A stretch of 64,000 nt of DNA from Caenorhabditis remanei (GCF_010183535.1 NC_071332.1:9858001-9922000); one strand, 5' to 3'; numbered from the stretch's first letter, positions 1 to 11,847 are shown. Notes: a model not told the origin generated them from the sequence alone. A program made the numbers and translations.

Positions 1-663
1 AAGAAAGAACGTGAAGTTCGTATCCAAGATGTTATCGATTCACTCGCCAAGCTGAAGGAAAGTAAGGGAGAACAACCTGATGACGTTCAGCAACGAGAAA
101 GAATCGAGTCACTTCTAAAGGCTATTGATGAGGATGCTGATGGAATTGTTGACAAGCAGTTAGTTTTGGAAGTTATTGAATTGCTAGAAAAGCATACGGA
201 CGTCCACGTATCTGCTGCTCAGATGGCTTCTATGATTGGCACTCTGAAAAAAGAAGATGAAGTTGCTGGATTGACAGAGGAAATCAGAAAAGTTCAATCT
301 GGAAACTATCAAATGCCTATTCTACCTACAGTGAGAATAGCTATTTATTTGAAATTTCTATTTCTTCTATTTCAGGGACCTTCCTCTGCGGATGCGTTCA
401 ATCAGCCACAAGGAGTTTCGACGGCTTCGTCCAAAACACCCGATAACAACGAAGGAGAAGAAGTGAAAAGGAAGCAGCAGGTAGAAAATGGAACAGTTGA
501 TATTCCTGATGTCGATACAAAGGTACATCGCGTGCACATCCAGAACGACAAAAGAGAATGACCTGATTTGAACAACGATAAAATACATTTTCAGGTGACC
601 ACCACTCTGCAACAGACTTCTAAATCGACAACGAAAAATACTTCTGATCCTAAATCTGGTTGA
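1..663 (+). CDS. letm-1: LETM1-family mitochondrial inner-membrane protein, C-terminal end (partial)
   Basis: Only the last three exons are inside the window (1-330, 376-522, 595-663); the 5' part lies to the left. The visible protein is a charged helical segment followed by a single EF-hand-like loop (residues DEDADGIVDKQL, coded near 127-165) and a low-complexity Ser/Thr/Lys tail ending at TGA 661-663. LETM1 proteins work at the mitochondrial inner membrane in K+/H+ or Ca2+/H+ exchange and cristae maintenance, and they carry a C-terminal EF-hand and coiled coil like this one. The first intron is only 45 bases and is a multiple of three without a stop, so unspliced reading would also stay open; GTGAGA and TTTCAG at its ends support removal. 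Identification rests on the C-terminus plus its position beside rde-12, as recalled for C. elegans F58G11.1. Confidence 0.8.
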
Positions 664-1040
664 TTGCTTGTATTGTTTGGAAAATTGTGCGTTGCATTTG
701 TCGTCGTTATCAGCCACTGTATTTTTACTTAAATATCTTGTTTTCCCGCCCTCTACACTCAGAATACCGGTGCATTTTTGTTTGTCTCCCAACCCGCCAA
801 AAATAGTCTCTTCCCACAGAACGATTTTTTTCTTTCGAAAATTGATTTTGTTTTTGTTTCTTTTTCGCACGCCTTCACCTCACATTCTCATTATTGTCGT
901 GTTTTTCATGTCATATTTTGAGAGTAATAGAAGAAAATTACTCTATTTTTATTCTTATCTGTATATGATCATTATTCGGCGTTTCTAGTCGCCAGGATAT
1001 TTTCGCTTTTATCTCACACTTTTTATAAATTCAAAAAACT

Positions 1041-1263
1041 CCCGCAGGGTTTTGAAGGCGCATCTGATTTGTTCGAAAAGGTCTCGAAGCGGAAAATACG
1101 ATTTGCGGTTTTTTCAGACCTGCAAAGCTCGAAAATAAGACGTTTGATTTTTTTCAACTACGATACCATTCCGCGAAATCTTCAGTAAATTATTGTAATA
1201 TAAAGTAAAATTGTAGATAAAGTAAAGTAAATTATAATAGATGCGCCTTTCAAACCCTGCGGC
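1041..1263. repeat. Short foldback (MITE-like) element
   Basis: A ~25-base sequence at 1041-1065 (starts CCCGCAGGGTTTTGAAGG) returns as its near-perfect reverse complement at 1239-1263, enclosing ~170 bases of AT-rich DNA with no coding potential. This is the layout of a small non-autonomous DNA transposon. No clear target-site duplication could be assigned. Confidence 0.6.
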
Positions 1264-1413
1264 AGAGTATTGTGAGTTTAGTTTTCGATTAACGTTCGGT
1301 ATTATTCCGTGACCTCGGTATATCGATTGCCTGATCAACTCCATAACACTATCAATAATTTTAACGTATAAATATAGTCCACTTCCCGTGCACTTCAAGA
1401 ATTGATAAGATTG

Positions 1414-2091
1414 TGTTGCACGGTCTTCGAAACCTCCAATCTAGGCAAACAAACTCATACTGACGCACAACGCGTGAACAAAGTTTTTGATCTGAACATT
1501 CGGCGGGAAGCGAATTTTTAGCACTGAAAACCTTATTTTCAGCCGTTCTCGAATTAAAAAAATTGTTTCATAAATGTGCGATGAAAAATGGATAGAGCGT
1601 CCAAAAAGCTACACATTGAGCTCAAAAACATGAAATTAAGTCATGAACGGAAATTGATACTCCTCTTTTTGTGATTTTCAGCAAAATAGGCTTTATCTCA
1701 TGATCCATACACGTTTTTCATATTTTTTAAAGTTTGCTGGCACAAAGACACACCTATTCACAATTTAATGAGCGAAAATTATCCTAGAAACTCTTTGGTT
1801 CAGTAGAAAAACCTAATTTTATGAAAAACAGCGTCGCGAGGAGCAGAAGCACTGAGACATAATATATTTTTCTGGTTTTGTGTTTAAATGATAGATATTG
1901 ATCCGGTCTATCACTTTTTCATATAGTTTTTCGAGAAAAAATTCCACACTCTGAAAAAACTTCAAAAAACCGCGTTTTCAGTACAAAAATTCGCGAAATT
2001 TTTTTTGGAAATTTTTGATGTGATGCAACTGCGCTCTTTTGGACTTGGGTCAGGTTTTCTGCGAATTGGAAGTTTCGAAGACCGTGTGTTG
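1414..2091. repeat. Foldback element with ~27-base terminal inverted repeats
   Basis: The end at 1414-1440 contains CACGGTCTTCGAAAC, whose reverse complement GTTTCGAAGACCGTG is in the right end at 2065-2091. Matching continues inward with gaps: a GAATTTTT...ACTGAAAA block near 1512-1530 is mirrored near 1978-2000. The interior is non-coding. Family not recognised. Confidence 0.6.
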
Positions 2092-2490
2092 TGACATTAT
2101 TATTATTAGCACGGCACACTTGTTACAACCGCGCTCTATCGAAACCGAAGAAAATAGTGCGCGGAATTGAGAGACTCAGAGAAAAAGAGCCAGTTTTCAA
2201 GGGGATTTCGGTGAACCGCAGTTGTAAGAACTGTGCCAAGCTAATAAGTTACAAAGATTTTTTTTAAATCTACCGTTTTGATCTACCCGCTCTCCCTCGT
2301 TTTCCCCCGTTTGCCCGCGAAGAGGAATTGTCATCCGTTTCCTCTCGTTCTAAAGTTAGTTCTACGTTTGTGCCGGATATCGGAACGTGAATCGTTTCGA
2401 TCCGTCTTGTTCCCCTTACCCCCTTCTTCTATTATTCTGAATCACTAATAAACGAGTGATTATTTCAAAGTGTTTCTCTATTAGCACGAG

Positions 2491-3042
2491 GGGGGTATTT
2501 GAGTTTAGAACTCGGAAGAATAGAACTGTGACAAAATAAAACTGTGAAAATATAGAACAGAAAAAAATAGAACTGCTACAAAGTGGAACAGTGAAAGTTA
2601 GAACCGCAACAAAACAGAACTCAACAAAATAGAACTGAACACAATGGAACTGCTACAAAATAGAACTGTTACAAAATAGAACTCTAGTTCGAACGGAGCG
2701 CGTTTGCATTTTTTCTTTTTAGAAGAATTAGAACGACTTTTTTTTTCAACTTGAACAATTATTCCATGAAAAATATGAATTTATTTGAGAAAAGTCAAAA
2801 ATAAATTGAATTTTTGCAAAAAAATGCAAACGCGCTCCATTCGAACTAGAGTTCTATTTTGTAACAGTTCTATTTTGTAGCAGTTCCATTGTGTTCAGTT
2901 CTATTTTGTCGAGTTCTGTTTTGTAGCGATTCCATTTTTTCGTAGTTCCACTTTGTTCAGTTCTATTTTTTCCTGTTCTATATTTTCACAGTTTTATTTT
3001 GTCGCAGTTCTATTCTTCCGAGTTCTAAACTCAAATACCCCC
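2491..3042. mobile_element. Palindromic hAT-like MITE with 8-bp target-site duplication and subterminal repeat arrays
   Basis: The ends are GGGGGTATTTGAG (2491-2503) and its exact reverse complement (3030-3042). Both sides are flanked by AGCACGAG (2483-2490 and 3043-3050), an 8-base target-site duplication typical of hAT-superfamily insertions. Each arm is an array of short degenerate units around GAACTG and ACAAAATAGAACT, about ten per arm, pointing inward from both ends, around a ~140-base AT-rich centre. It has no coding capacity, so it is non-autonomous. The flanks read as continuous host sequence if the element and one duplicate copy are removed. Confidence 0.85.
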
Positions 3043-4087
3043 AGCACGAGAACACAACAGATTGCTAAACTTTCTTTTAATTTTTTGAAAAGCAAGGACA
3101 TTTTTGTATTACTTGTTTCTCTCTCGTCAAAGTTCCACATTCGTCCTTCAAAGTTTTTCTCTTCTTGTGGCGTGTTTCAAATTTATGTGTACTTTGTGGA
3201 AGCGAATGATTCAAACCTTCAGAAAATGCGCTACTATCTATCATTTGAAAAAATTCTCTGCCTTTCCGTTTGAAACTGTGATTTCAATAAGAGCAAAAGT
3301 CGTGATTTCTATTGCATTTCTGTTGAGCGCTTCTATTGTACATACCCCTCTCAAGTTTAGAATTTAAGGTGAGCAATGTAAATCAGTAATCTACCATTAT
3401 CGATCGAGTTAATCGAAATTTTTATAACGGCAGAAAAAAATAAACTTGTTTTTCCTCGATTCAAAAAACGAGAAACGCTGAAAACAGTTAAAACAAAAGC
3501 GCAATCGGCTTAGATAGCTCGAAATAAATAGTTAATTAGACGGCCGAACTTTTTTTCGACAAGTCTGCCGTTAATAGAACAGAAAAAGTATCTGTTGAAG
3601 GGTTTTTTGTTCTTAACATCGATATCTGCAATGATCATCACATACTCTGCCCCCTTTCATAAAATCTCTAATCTCTCGTATATACTGAGCCCCGCCTACC
3701 GACAATATGGCTGTCCAACCATTTGTCATTTTGGTATAGAGGTCGTCTGCTTCATAGCTCGTTAACGGTAGTGCACTGGTGAACGGAGAGCGCATATGAG
3801 CGGCTAGTGAAACGACGAAACGAAGGACGCAGTGCAGTTCTGTTTTTCTCTACTCTCTCCTCTCTATTCTCATGCGAATTTTTTCTGTTGGCCTATTCTC
3901 TTCTCTTCTGCTTCTATCTGACATTGGGTTTCTATCGATAATTGTGCTTCCGTTCCACAAGTTTTTCAACGTTGTCTCTATTCCCGTTATTGTATTGAGA
4001 AACAATCGCTCAGTCGTCTATTCATCACTTTTCGTTTCAATATTCTGGAATCATATTTTTAACTTTTAGAATTGATTATTTTGCAGA

Positions 4088-7000
4088 ATGTCTCATTACC
4101 AAGAGTCAAGAGACTACTCTGGTAGACCTACGAGAGGTAACTTCGATGGTTCCGGGCGTCGCGATGAACACCGCGATGTTCAACGTGAAAATAGAAACGA
4201 AAATCGTCCAGGTTACAGTGATCGCCCAGGTTACAATGATCGCCCAGGTTACAATGATCGCCCAGGTTACAATGATCGCCCACAAGGTGAGTTTGAGTGC
4301 TCGCTCATCTAAAATAAATGTTATTGATTTTGAGACGGACAACGCTTCAACGCTCAGGGAGCTGATCACCGTGGTCACTCTTCGCACGATCGCCCAGGAC
4401 AAAACTCATATAGTTCCAGCAGCTATAACCATCCTAATGATCGAAATGAAGGATATCAGCCATCTCGTCAACGTGGTTCAGATCCACCTCACGATCAACA
4501 ACGAAATTACGCGAGAGAACCCCCACGAGATGGAGGATTTGGTCGTGGAGGCTACGGAGGCCCAAATTACGGAAACGGGGCTCCACGAGATATGGGTCAA
4601 GGAGGTGGCCACTCTGGTTACCGTCAAGAAGAACGTCGTCCAGCTGATCGTGGTTACGATGATAGTCGTCCTGCTGATCGTGGTCACAATGACAATTCTG
4701 GACCACGAAACGAGAGAGAGCAACCAAAACCATATTCTCAGAATCACCAAGGAAGTTATGGAAGCCATGATAACTGTAAGTACAACTATTTGAAGTTAAC
4801 TTTCAGAAGTTTATTTTTTTTACAGACAACAAGTATCCTCCTCGTGATAATAATCAAGGATCTTCTCCAAGATCATTCCAAAATGACCGCAATCATTCGA
4901 ATAATTCTGGAATGAATAGCTATCGTAGCGAAGATTCGCGATCCAACTATCAACATGGAAATGATAATCGTCGTGGCCACAACGATAATGGATTCTCTAC
5001 TTCAGGAGGACGTGGTTTTCACAATGACTCTGGATTTGGACATGGAGAACGAAACAACGGTCCTCAGAGATATCAAGGCGATGGGAACTACAATGCGAAT
5101 GAAAGAAACAGCTCATTCCGTAACGATAATGGTTTCGGTTCTGGTAGCAGAGATAACTCAAATCGCGGAAAGTTCCAGAATGACGGTGGATACCCTGAGA
5201 CCGAGGGAGGACAGACTGGAACTGAGAACAAAGAGCCCGAGCGAGCACCTCGTGATTGGGTTCCAATGAAACGTGATGTCGAGGAAATGATGGACGATAC
5301 TGCCCAGAAGGTTGAGGAATGCCAAGTGTCCCAAGATCAAGCGGTAGAAATTCGCAACTCGGATATTGACACACGTCTAACATCTTGGGCGAATTCGGGA
5401 CTCCACGAGAAGATCTTGAGAAACTTGGAGCGTCTTAAATACACTCAAGTCAGAACTATTCAAGCCGCCATGATTCCACAAATTCTTGCCGGGTATGATG
5501 TGATTGGTCAAGCTGAAACCAGTGCCGGTAAAACTGCGGCATTTGGATTGCCGATTGTGAACAAGATATTGCATTTGGGTGAAGCCGCATACGACTCTTC
5601 ATTTGAAAACGTAGCTCCGTTCGCCTTAATCCTCTCACCAACAAGAGAGCTCGCGTCTCAAATCTATGATTCACTACGTCTCTTCTCAAGAGACACTGGA
5701 ATCAAAGTTTGTCTCTCATACGGACAACAGTCTCGTATGAATTCTCTCGAGGAAATGCGAAAAGGCTGTCATGTTTTGGTCGGAACATGTGGACGTATTA
5801 TGGATTTGGTCGAGAAAGGTGACATCAGCATGACCGAACTCAGATTTTTGGTATTGGACGAAGCCGATCGGCTTCTTCAAGAAGCCAACAAAGACCCCGT
5901 TGGTCATATGTCTCGAATTCTAAATGACCGGGAATTCAAAAACACTGCTTCGACTCGTCAAACAATTATGACATCGGCCACATTTGACAGAAATGTCGAA
6001 GCGATTGCGCAGTCGCTTATGAAAAAATTGCCAAACGAATCAGACTTTATCAAAATCGTCTTAACCAACAGTCGTCTAAGCAATCGCGTGAATCTGGCCT
6101 TCTACGAGACAAGCGGTTTAGCAGAAAAGAATAAAAAGTTGAAAGAAATCTTGTCCGAAATCAACGGTAAGTTCATACCATATTCTACCCATATTTTTGC
6201 TCTTAGAAAATTAGCTAACGTCCCTGTAATTCTGATTACAAACAGAAAACTTTTAAGAAAAAAGAAAATATAAATTCTGAACATAGGTTCACTCCTACAA
6301 ACCCTTCTGAATAGAGAAGCGACTAGTACATGTCTAATAGTAATTTTACGATTTAATGTATGGTTCTAACCAAAATGCTTTCCATACAATTCTTTCAGAA
6401 AATGGAGAGGCTCCAAAAACGCTCATCTTCGTTCAGAAGAAAAAAACCTGCGACTTCTTGGCTGTCAGAGTTGCACAGTATGGAAATTTGATTCGATCTC
6501 AAACTTTGCACGGGTATTATTCTGACACGAAGTCGTCCAAATAAAAAAATCGTTTTTCAGAGACCGTTCCCAGGACAAGCGTGATCAATATATCAATGAG
6601 TTCAAAACCGGAAGACTTAATGTGATGGTTACTACTGATGTTCTCTCTCGTGGTATCGATGTCACCGATCTCGAACGTGTAATCAATTACGACATTCCTG
6701 ATGGCAGTCCTGACACTGCCACTGACACGTTTATTCATCGATCGGGCCGTACTGGCCGCATGCACACCGGTGTTTGCATTTCGTTCGTGGATCCCAAATG
6801 CGAAAGTGATTGCCGCCTCGCTCCAAAGCTTGTCGAACTCGTCAAATCTCAAGGAAAAACAGATGAAGATCTTCCACAGTTTTTGGTCCAGATGGCAAGA
6901 GAAAGTGAGTAAAATTGTTGTTCTTACTCATCCAAACATTGTTTTCATTCAGATGTCCACAAAGTGCACACGGACACTGGATTTGGACGAGGAGGTCGTG

Positions 7001-7556
7001 GTGGACGTGGTGGAAGTTACGGAAGTCGGGGAGGAGGATTCTCAGGATCCGCAACAGGATCATTCAATCGCACTTCTCTCGCGTCTGGAGGATTTGGCTC
7101 TACCAGTGGAGGTGGAGGGGGATTCGGAGCCACGTCCGGAGGCACGTCCGGAGGAGGATTTGGATCGACCAAATCAGCAGGAGGAGGTTTTGGTTCCACT
7201 TCAGCTGGAGGATTTGGAGCACCCCGTTCCGATGGAACCAACGGCACCTCCAACGATGAGACCGCCCCAACAGTGGTTGGGGGAGGTTTCGGTGCTCCGA
7301 AAGCACCTACTGGCTTCGGAGCTGCAGATTCCGAAGTCGCAAACGAAGCAGCAAACGAAGAAGAAAACAAACCACAAGGGTTTGGGAGCAAAGCTGCTCA
7401 AGAAGCCAAGGCAGCTGCCGAAACTCTCGGAAGCACCACCTTCGGATCGTCTGCTGATGATAAGAAAAACGATGGGGGAGGTAAGAAAATATGAGTCGAA
7501 ACTTAGCTGATTAATAAAACTATTGTTTTCCAGAAGAAGATGACGATGATTGGTAA
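4088..7556 (+). CDS. rde-12: RDE-12-like DEAD-box RNA helicase with FG-repeat tail
   Basis: Seven exons: 4088-4286, 4362-4775, 4826-6166, 6399-6513, 6561-6904, 6953-7480, 7534-7556; about 987 residues. The N-terminal third is Gly/Asn/Arg/Ser-rich and begins with four RPGY(N/S)D hexads made by an 18-base tandem repeat (about 4203-4280). The helicase core shows AETSAGKT (motif I, ~residue 433), PTREL (Ia), LDEAD (~548), TSAT (~587), TTDVLSRGID (V) and HRSGRTGR (VI, ~748). The tail (~805-980) carries about ten FG dipeptides in GGFG contexts and ends EEDDDDW. In C. elegans RDE-12 acts in exogenous RNAi and the ERGO-1 pathway, at mRNAs targeted by WAGO proteins and in P granules; FG tails anchor helicases to perinuclear granules. 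Motif I has S-A where most DEAD proteins have G-S. The exon 1/2 junction is the least certain. A damaged copy lies 8 kb downstream. Confidence 0.9.
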
Positions 7557-7904
7557 ACAGAGAGCGTTATCCCAATCAAGTATAAAATGGTCTCCTTTTC
7601 GTTCTTACCTCCCTAGCCACAATTCTCTTGTACCATCTCATCAATAAGTTTTCCCATGCCCAAGTTAATATCCCTATCCTGAAAGTTATACTCCAAATAT
7701 TTACATTTTTCCTGTGTCCTGATCCCAAATTTTCTTCCCGAAAGTCACTCAATTGTTCTTCTGTTAACCAACTTATTTTCAATTATCTTCGTAACAATAA
7801 ATCAAAATGAATGGGAAAACGTTTTGTTCAGTCTTCGAAAAGAATCTCGAGTTCAATGAAATAATGAATGGCGACAACACGATTTCAGAATTCACGAGAA
7901 CGAA
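4572..7904 (+). repeat. Source segment of a direct tandem duplication (rde-12 exon 2 to 3' flank)
   Basis: This segment recurs in the same orientation at 12726-16203, offset ~8.15 kb. Similarity starts abruptly at GAAACGGGG inside exon 2 (4572 and 12726) and stops in the 3' flank just after ACGAGAACGAAT (7904 and 16203). Exons 1 and most of the N-terminal region are not in the copy. Confidence 0.9.
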
Positions 7905-8105
7905 TTCAGAGAAAATATGTGGAAAATTAAGTGTGAGGGCTTAGAAATTGGTGTTGATGCGAGAAATAAACTGAAAAGGCTTTCAAATTGTTTCAATAGA
8001 CTCAAAGGAACTGACGAATAACTTCTGGGGCGTTTTCAGGTGAAATGTAAATCGCTTCCATTTGTGGGATGCACAGCGAGGAACAAGCCTATTGAAGCTC
8101 TCCTC
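7557..8105. other. rde-12 3' flank
   Basis: Holds the rde-12 3' UTR with AATAAATC near 7796-7803. The first ~350 bases are duplicated downstream at 15853-16203. Beyond 7905 the sequence is unique within the window and no gene is seen. Confidence 0.6.
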
Positions 8106-8434
8106 CAGAGCTGTGCGGAATTAAAATTTTCAAAAAGGAAGACGGAAGAAGGAAGAAGGAAGTGAAAAAAGGGCAGTAGTCAGAAGTAATTGTTTCAAAA
8201 CGGATGTCGAAATTTGTCAACTTGTTTAGGAACATTTTTAATTGCATTTTTTATTGCAACCGGGTAATAAAAAACAAAGAAATTAGTATTTAAAATTTCA
8301 AATATATTACGAAAAAGACGTTGGAAGTAAAATTTCAAAAAAGGAAGACGGAAGATGGGACGAAAATTTTCAAAAAGGAAGAAGGAAGTGAAAAAATGCG
8401 CGGAAGAAGGAAGAAGGAATTCCGCACAGCTCTG
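8106..8434. mobile_element. Foldback MITE with purine-rich interior
   Basis: The ends are CAGAGCTGTGCGGAATT (from 8106) and its inverse AATTCCGCACAGCTCTG (to 8434). Flanks CTCTCCTC (8098-8105) and TTCTCCTC (8435-8442) differ at one base and fit an 8-base target-site duplication. The inside contains repeated AAAAAGGAAGACGGAAG blocks, one near 8130-8165 and more near 8335-8420. No coding potential. Confidence 0.7.
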
Positions 8435-8888
8435 TTCTCCTCATGGTTTCGGTAAGATCACAAAAAGAAAAACGGAATGAGCTCAACAGAAACTTCATGA
8501 ATCCAGTTTCTCCACTAGTCAACTTCTCGAGTTATCGTCATTGTTAATGCCAAAAACTCTTGCTTCGAGCGGATTTTGTTTGAACAGAATCTCCAAGATA
8601 AATCCTCTGTGTTGTTAGAGTTATTTTTTCGGATCTCGTCCACGAATCGGCAAGGTCATTGCTGTTGGACAATAAGATATATACGGTAGGAATAAAATAG
8701 ATCATCGAAAAGGGACCACCATTTTTTTTCTATAATTTCAACTCAAAAAACTCCATAAACCTGAAATGTTTAATGTGGATTGGTTTTTCCATCTTTAATT
8801 TTTTAATTTTAATAGGTTTCTTGAAAACTTTATTTATTCAAATTAAGTTAGAAGCAAGGATATGAATTTGAAAAAACAGTCACTCTTA
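8435..8888. other. Spacer between foldback elements
   Basis: AT-rich, non-coding sequence between two foldback elements. Nothing further is supported. Confidence 0.5.
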
Positions 8889-9500
8889 GGGCCCATAATC
8901 CAAGGGTACATCGAAAAAGGGTACATCGTGATCATAGGGTACATTGAATCGAAGGGTACATTGAATCTTAGGGTACATCGAGGACCTATGATCATGGGGT
9001 ACATCTATAGGGTTATCATAGGGTACATCGAGTCAGAATTTTCATAAAATTTCAGAAGACTCAAAGTTTTTATTAATTTTCGAGAAAAGCTTTACAGATG
9101 GAGTTCGAAAACATGTTGATTGCTTTTTTCAGAGGTATGATATACATATAAAATACTCCAACAACCATTTGAGAGATGATCATATTGGAGTTTCTATAAT
9201 TGATTCAAGCATCTTCTTTAATGCTAAATCTTTTTAAGTCATCCCTCTAAAAACAGCAGAAACACATTCCTTGAACTCCATCTGTAAAGCTTTTCTCGAA
9301 AATTAATAAAAACTTTGAGTCTTCTGAAATTTTATGAAAATTCTGACTCGATGTACCCTACGATAACCCTATAGATGTACCCCGTGATCATAGCTCCTCG
9401 ATGTACCCTAAGATTCACTGTACCCTTCGATTCAATGTACCCTATGATCAAATTTTTCATAGATGTACCCTTTTTCGATGTACCCTTGGATTATGGGCCC
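8889..9500. mobile_element. Palindromic element with GGGTACAT repeat arrays
   Basis: A near-complete palindrome with ends GGGCCCATAATCCAAGGG (8889) and the reverse complement ending at 9500. The left arm has seven AGGGTACAT(C/T) units between ~8904 and 9028, and the right arm has seven ATGTACCC units between ~9350 and 9490. Inside these is a second perfectly mirrored block (TTTCGAGAAAAGCTTTACAG and its inverse). The 61-codon frame at 8862-9047 is just the repeat array. No target-site duplication was assigned with confidence. Confidence 0.75.
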
Positions 9501-9563
9501 ACTCGGGGAGCATTCAATAAAAAAGTGAATGTTTAGATGTGATTCCTGTCTAAAAACATCGGT

Positions 9564-10340
9564 GCACAGTCTCCCAGACTCCGAGTAAGAACTGCAAGGA
9601 AATTTTTGATCTACCCTTATGAAACGAAAAATTTGAGAAATTAGCAGGTCTAAAACGTTATTACTTTAATTTTTAGCTTAAAGCTCAAGGTCAGAAGTAA
9701 GAAAATTTCAGTTTTAGAATTATTCTGAGAGCATTATCCAACCATTCAATCCAAAAAATCCTGGTTTCAGATACTTTTTCAAGTCGAAAAGGCAATTTTT
9801 CATTTTGATTTCGGAAAAATGTTCATTTCTCAACATTATCCAACGAATGATATCTCAAAACGTGCTCCGAAGATTTTTACACATTTCTGTAGGACGGTTT
9901 TTCAATTTGCTCATTTGTTTTTGAGAAAATAACAAAAATTGAAAGAAATGCGGAATTTGATCGATTTCTCAAAAAATAATGAGCAAATTGAGAAACTGTC
10001 CTACAGAAATGTGTAAAAATCACCGGAGCACGATTTGAGCTATCATTCGCTAGACAATATTGAGAAATGAACAAATGCCGTAGATTTTTCCGAAATCAAA
10101 ATGAAAAATTGCCTTTTCGACTTGAAAAAGTATCTGAAACCAGAATTTTTTGGATTGAATGGTTGGATAATGCTCTCAGAATAATTCTAAAACTGAAAAT
10201 TTCTTACTTCTGACCTTGAGCTTTAAGCTAAAAATTAAAGTTATAACGTTTTAGACCTGCTAATTTCTCAAATTTTTCGTTTCATGAGGGTAGATCAAAA
10301 ATTTCCTTGCAGTTCTTACTCGGAGTCTGGGAGACTGTGC
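9564..10340. mobile_element. Long foldback element (777 bases) abutting the F-box gene
   Basis: GCACAGTCTCCCAGACTCCG at 9564-9583 returns as its exact reverse complement at 10321-10340, and the mirrored match continues for ~340 bases per arm with scattered mismatches, meeting near 9940. A GGT triplet borders both ends (9561-9563, 10341-10343) and could be a 3-base duplication. The element ends 8 bases short of the stop codon of the neighbouring minus-strand gene. No transposase is encoded. Confidence 0.75.
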
Positions 10341-10348
10341 GGTGTTAT

Positions 10349-11847
10349 TTAATTCCATACAACAAAACGAATTTCGTGAAAAGATACTTGAATAGAAGCC
10401 AGTTTTTTGTCTCCATGCCGTTCAATGTCAACCCACTCCGAACAATTGAAATCTTTGTTATCGTAATACATAAACCTGAAAGAAATATGTTTTCAAACAA
10501 AGAATAAGAAGAGAGAGTAGGTATACAATAACAAACTTATATAAGAGCAAAAGATTGTATGAAAATAACTCACCAACGAGAGCTATTACTGTACACTGCT
10601 GGTCTTTTAGAAGGATCGAATGGCTGTGTATGAATATTATCAAGAATTCTATCGAAGTCAAAGAATGCAGATCTCGCATAGATCTCAATTGTCTCCAAAT
10701 TGTGAAAAGCTTCATTCGACATCCATCGTATCAAAAAACTCTCAATCTTAGATAGATCAAATTCTGCTCCACCTAAAACCAAATGGCGACCAGTAAATTC
10801 ACTGAGAAGAGCGTTTATCATAACTGGTTCACATTTGGTGACAATCAGAGTTTCGACATTAAATATTGTTGAGTTACTAGTAAATGGATCAGAAACCGTA
10901 GAGCATAAACATATATTTTTCACACCCGTAAACTTTGATAAAATGCTTTCTATAAGCTCCGCCTTGTCTACATCGCCGTTCAACCGGATGTCTTCACATT
11001 TCGAAATACTTGCATCCAAAGTTTGATGAGCATATGTATGGATTGTGAACACTGGCGAACGTCTAAATAATCGTTCAAATTCCTGTTGAAACATCCTTTG
11101 TAAAGTTTTCCGACATGGTCTACAAACTTCTAGTTTACACTTTCCTTCTGGGTCGCGCGAGTATCTGAAAATGTGACTAGACATAGAATTGAAGACTGTT
11201 CATTGTTTTTCAATTGAAATTGATAAATATAAAGGAGTGATATTGAACCAGTTCACGTAACCTCACGACTGCTAAACCCTCTTCTCAACACCATCCTTTT
11301 GGTTAAGATGCGGATTGGATTCAATTTGGAAACGGACAACACTTGGAATCTCCTATTTTTTCTGAATTTGATGACATCTAAACATCCTTCACGTAGACAC
11401 CGGAATTCGAATCAACTAACAATCACCATTGCTTAAGACGCACTCTCTGACTCGATCGATCACCCGAAGGAACAAGAAAATTAAAATAATAAAGAAAAGA
11501 TACTTGAAATCATGTAATTTAATTTTCAAACAATTTGAATCTTACTTTGCTTTGATATTGATATCGCCTATTCTGAACCAATATGAGTTTTTTCCTTGAT
11601 CCGAAAACTCTTCCACAAAATCGATCGAAATTACGTGAATGTACCGGTAGTTGTCCTCACTTACGCGAACTGCGAATCTTGATTGAAGCACAGTGTATCT
11701 TAGTTTTTCTATATTGAATCTTAAACTATATGCAATTCTTTCCATTCTTAATGAACATTTTGATAATAAAAATATCGATGTGTAATCCATTCCTTTTATT
11801 ATATGTTTTTGTACCAAGTACGGTAATTGAATTATTTTGATGGGCAT
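10349..11847 (-). CDS. F-box protein with FBA_2-type C-terminal domain (fbxb-like)
   Basis: Three exons on the minus strand: 11546-11847, 10574-11164, 10349-10475, phases agreeing, 339 residues. The N-terminus carries the nematode F-box pattern (IIQLPYLVQKHIIKGMD... LLSKCS). The rest fits an F-box-associated type 2 domain, with LVLGGAEFDLSKIESFL, then IRWMSNEAFHNLE, and the closing stretch DIERHGDKKLASIQVSFHE with a final VW. Such proteins are predicted substrate adaptors of SCF (Skp1-Cullin-F-box) ubiquitin ligases; the family is large and fast-evolving in Caenorhabditis and few members have a known substrate. A TTTCAG acceptor one base before the ATG suggests a trans-splice site or an upstream non-coding exon. 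The gene sits alone between two transposon-derived blocks and between the rde-12 copies, so it probably arrived with or after the rearrangement. It appears intact. Confidence 0.8.

Larger units (their letters stand above)
664..4087. other. Intergenic region between letm-1 and rde-12, repeat-rich
   Basis: This stretch holds the letm-1 3' UTR, three foldback repeats (listed separately) and the upstream region of rde-12. No convincing multi-exon gene was found. A TTTTGCAG acceptor-like site lies at 4078-4085, two bases before the rde-12 ATG, so the message is either trans-spliced there or has a non-coding first exon. A 61-codon ATG-initiated minus-strand frame at 3613-3795 is discussed as a finding. 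Confidence 0.6.

Noticed and set aside
367..870. 167-codon minus-strand frame opposite letm-1
   Set aside because: Antisense of letm-1 exons and 3' UTR; no protein features.
2953..3367. Two open frames near the hAT-like element
   Set aside because: They start inside the transposon arm and have no coding character.
4146..4793. 215-codon plus-strand frame in the 5' part of rde-12
   Set aside because: Out-of-frame reading of repetitive Gly/Arg/Asp-rich codons; the real frame has phase-consistent splice sites and helicase domains.
8862..9047. 61-codon frame with GYIE repeats
   Set aside because: It is the translated GGGTACAT repeat array.
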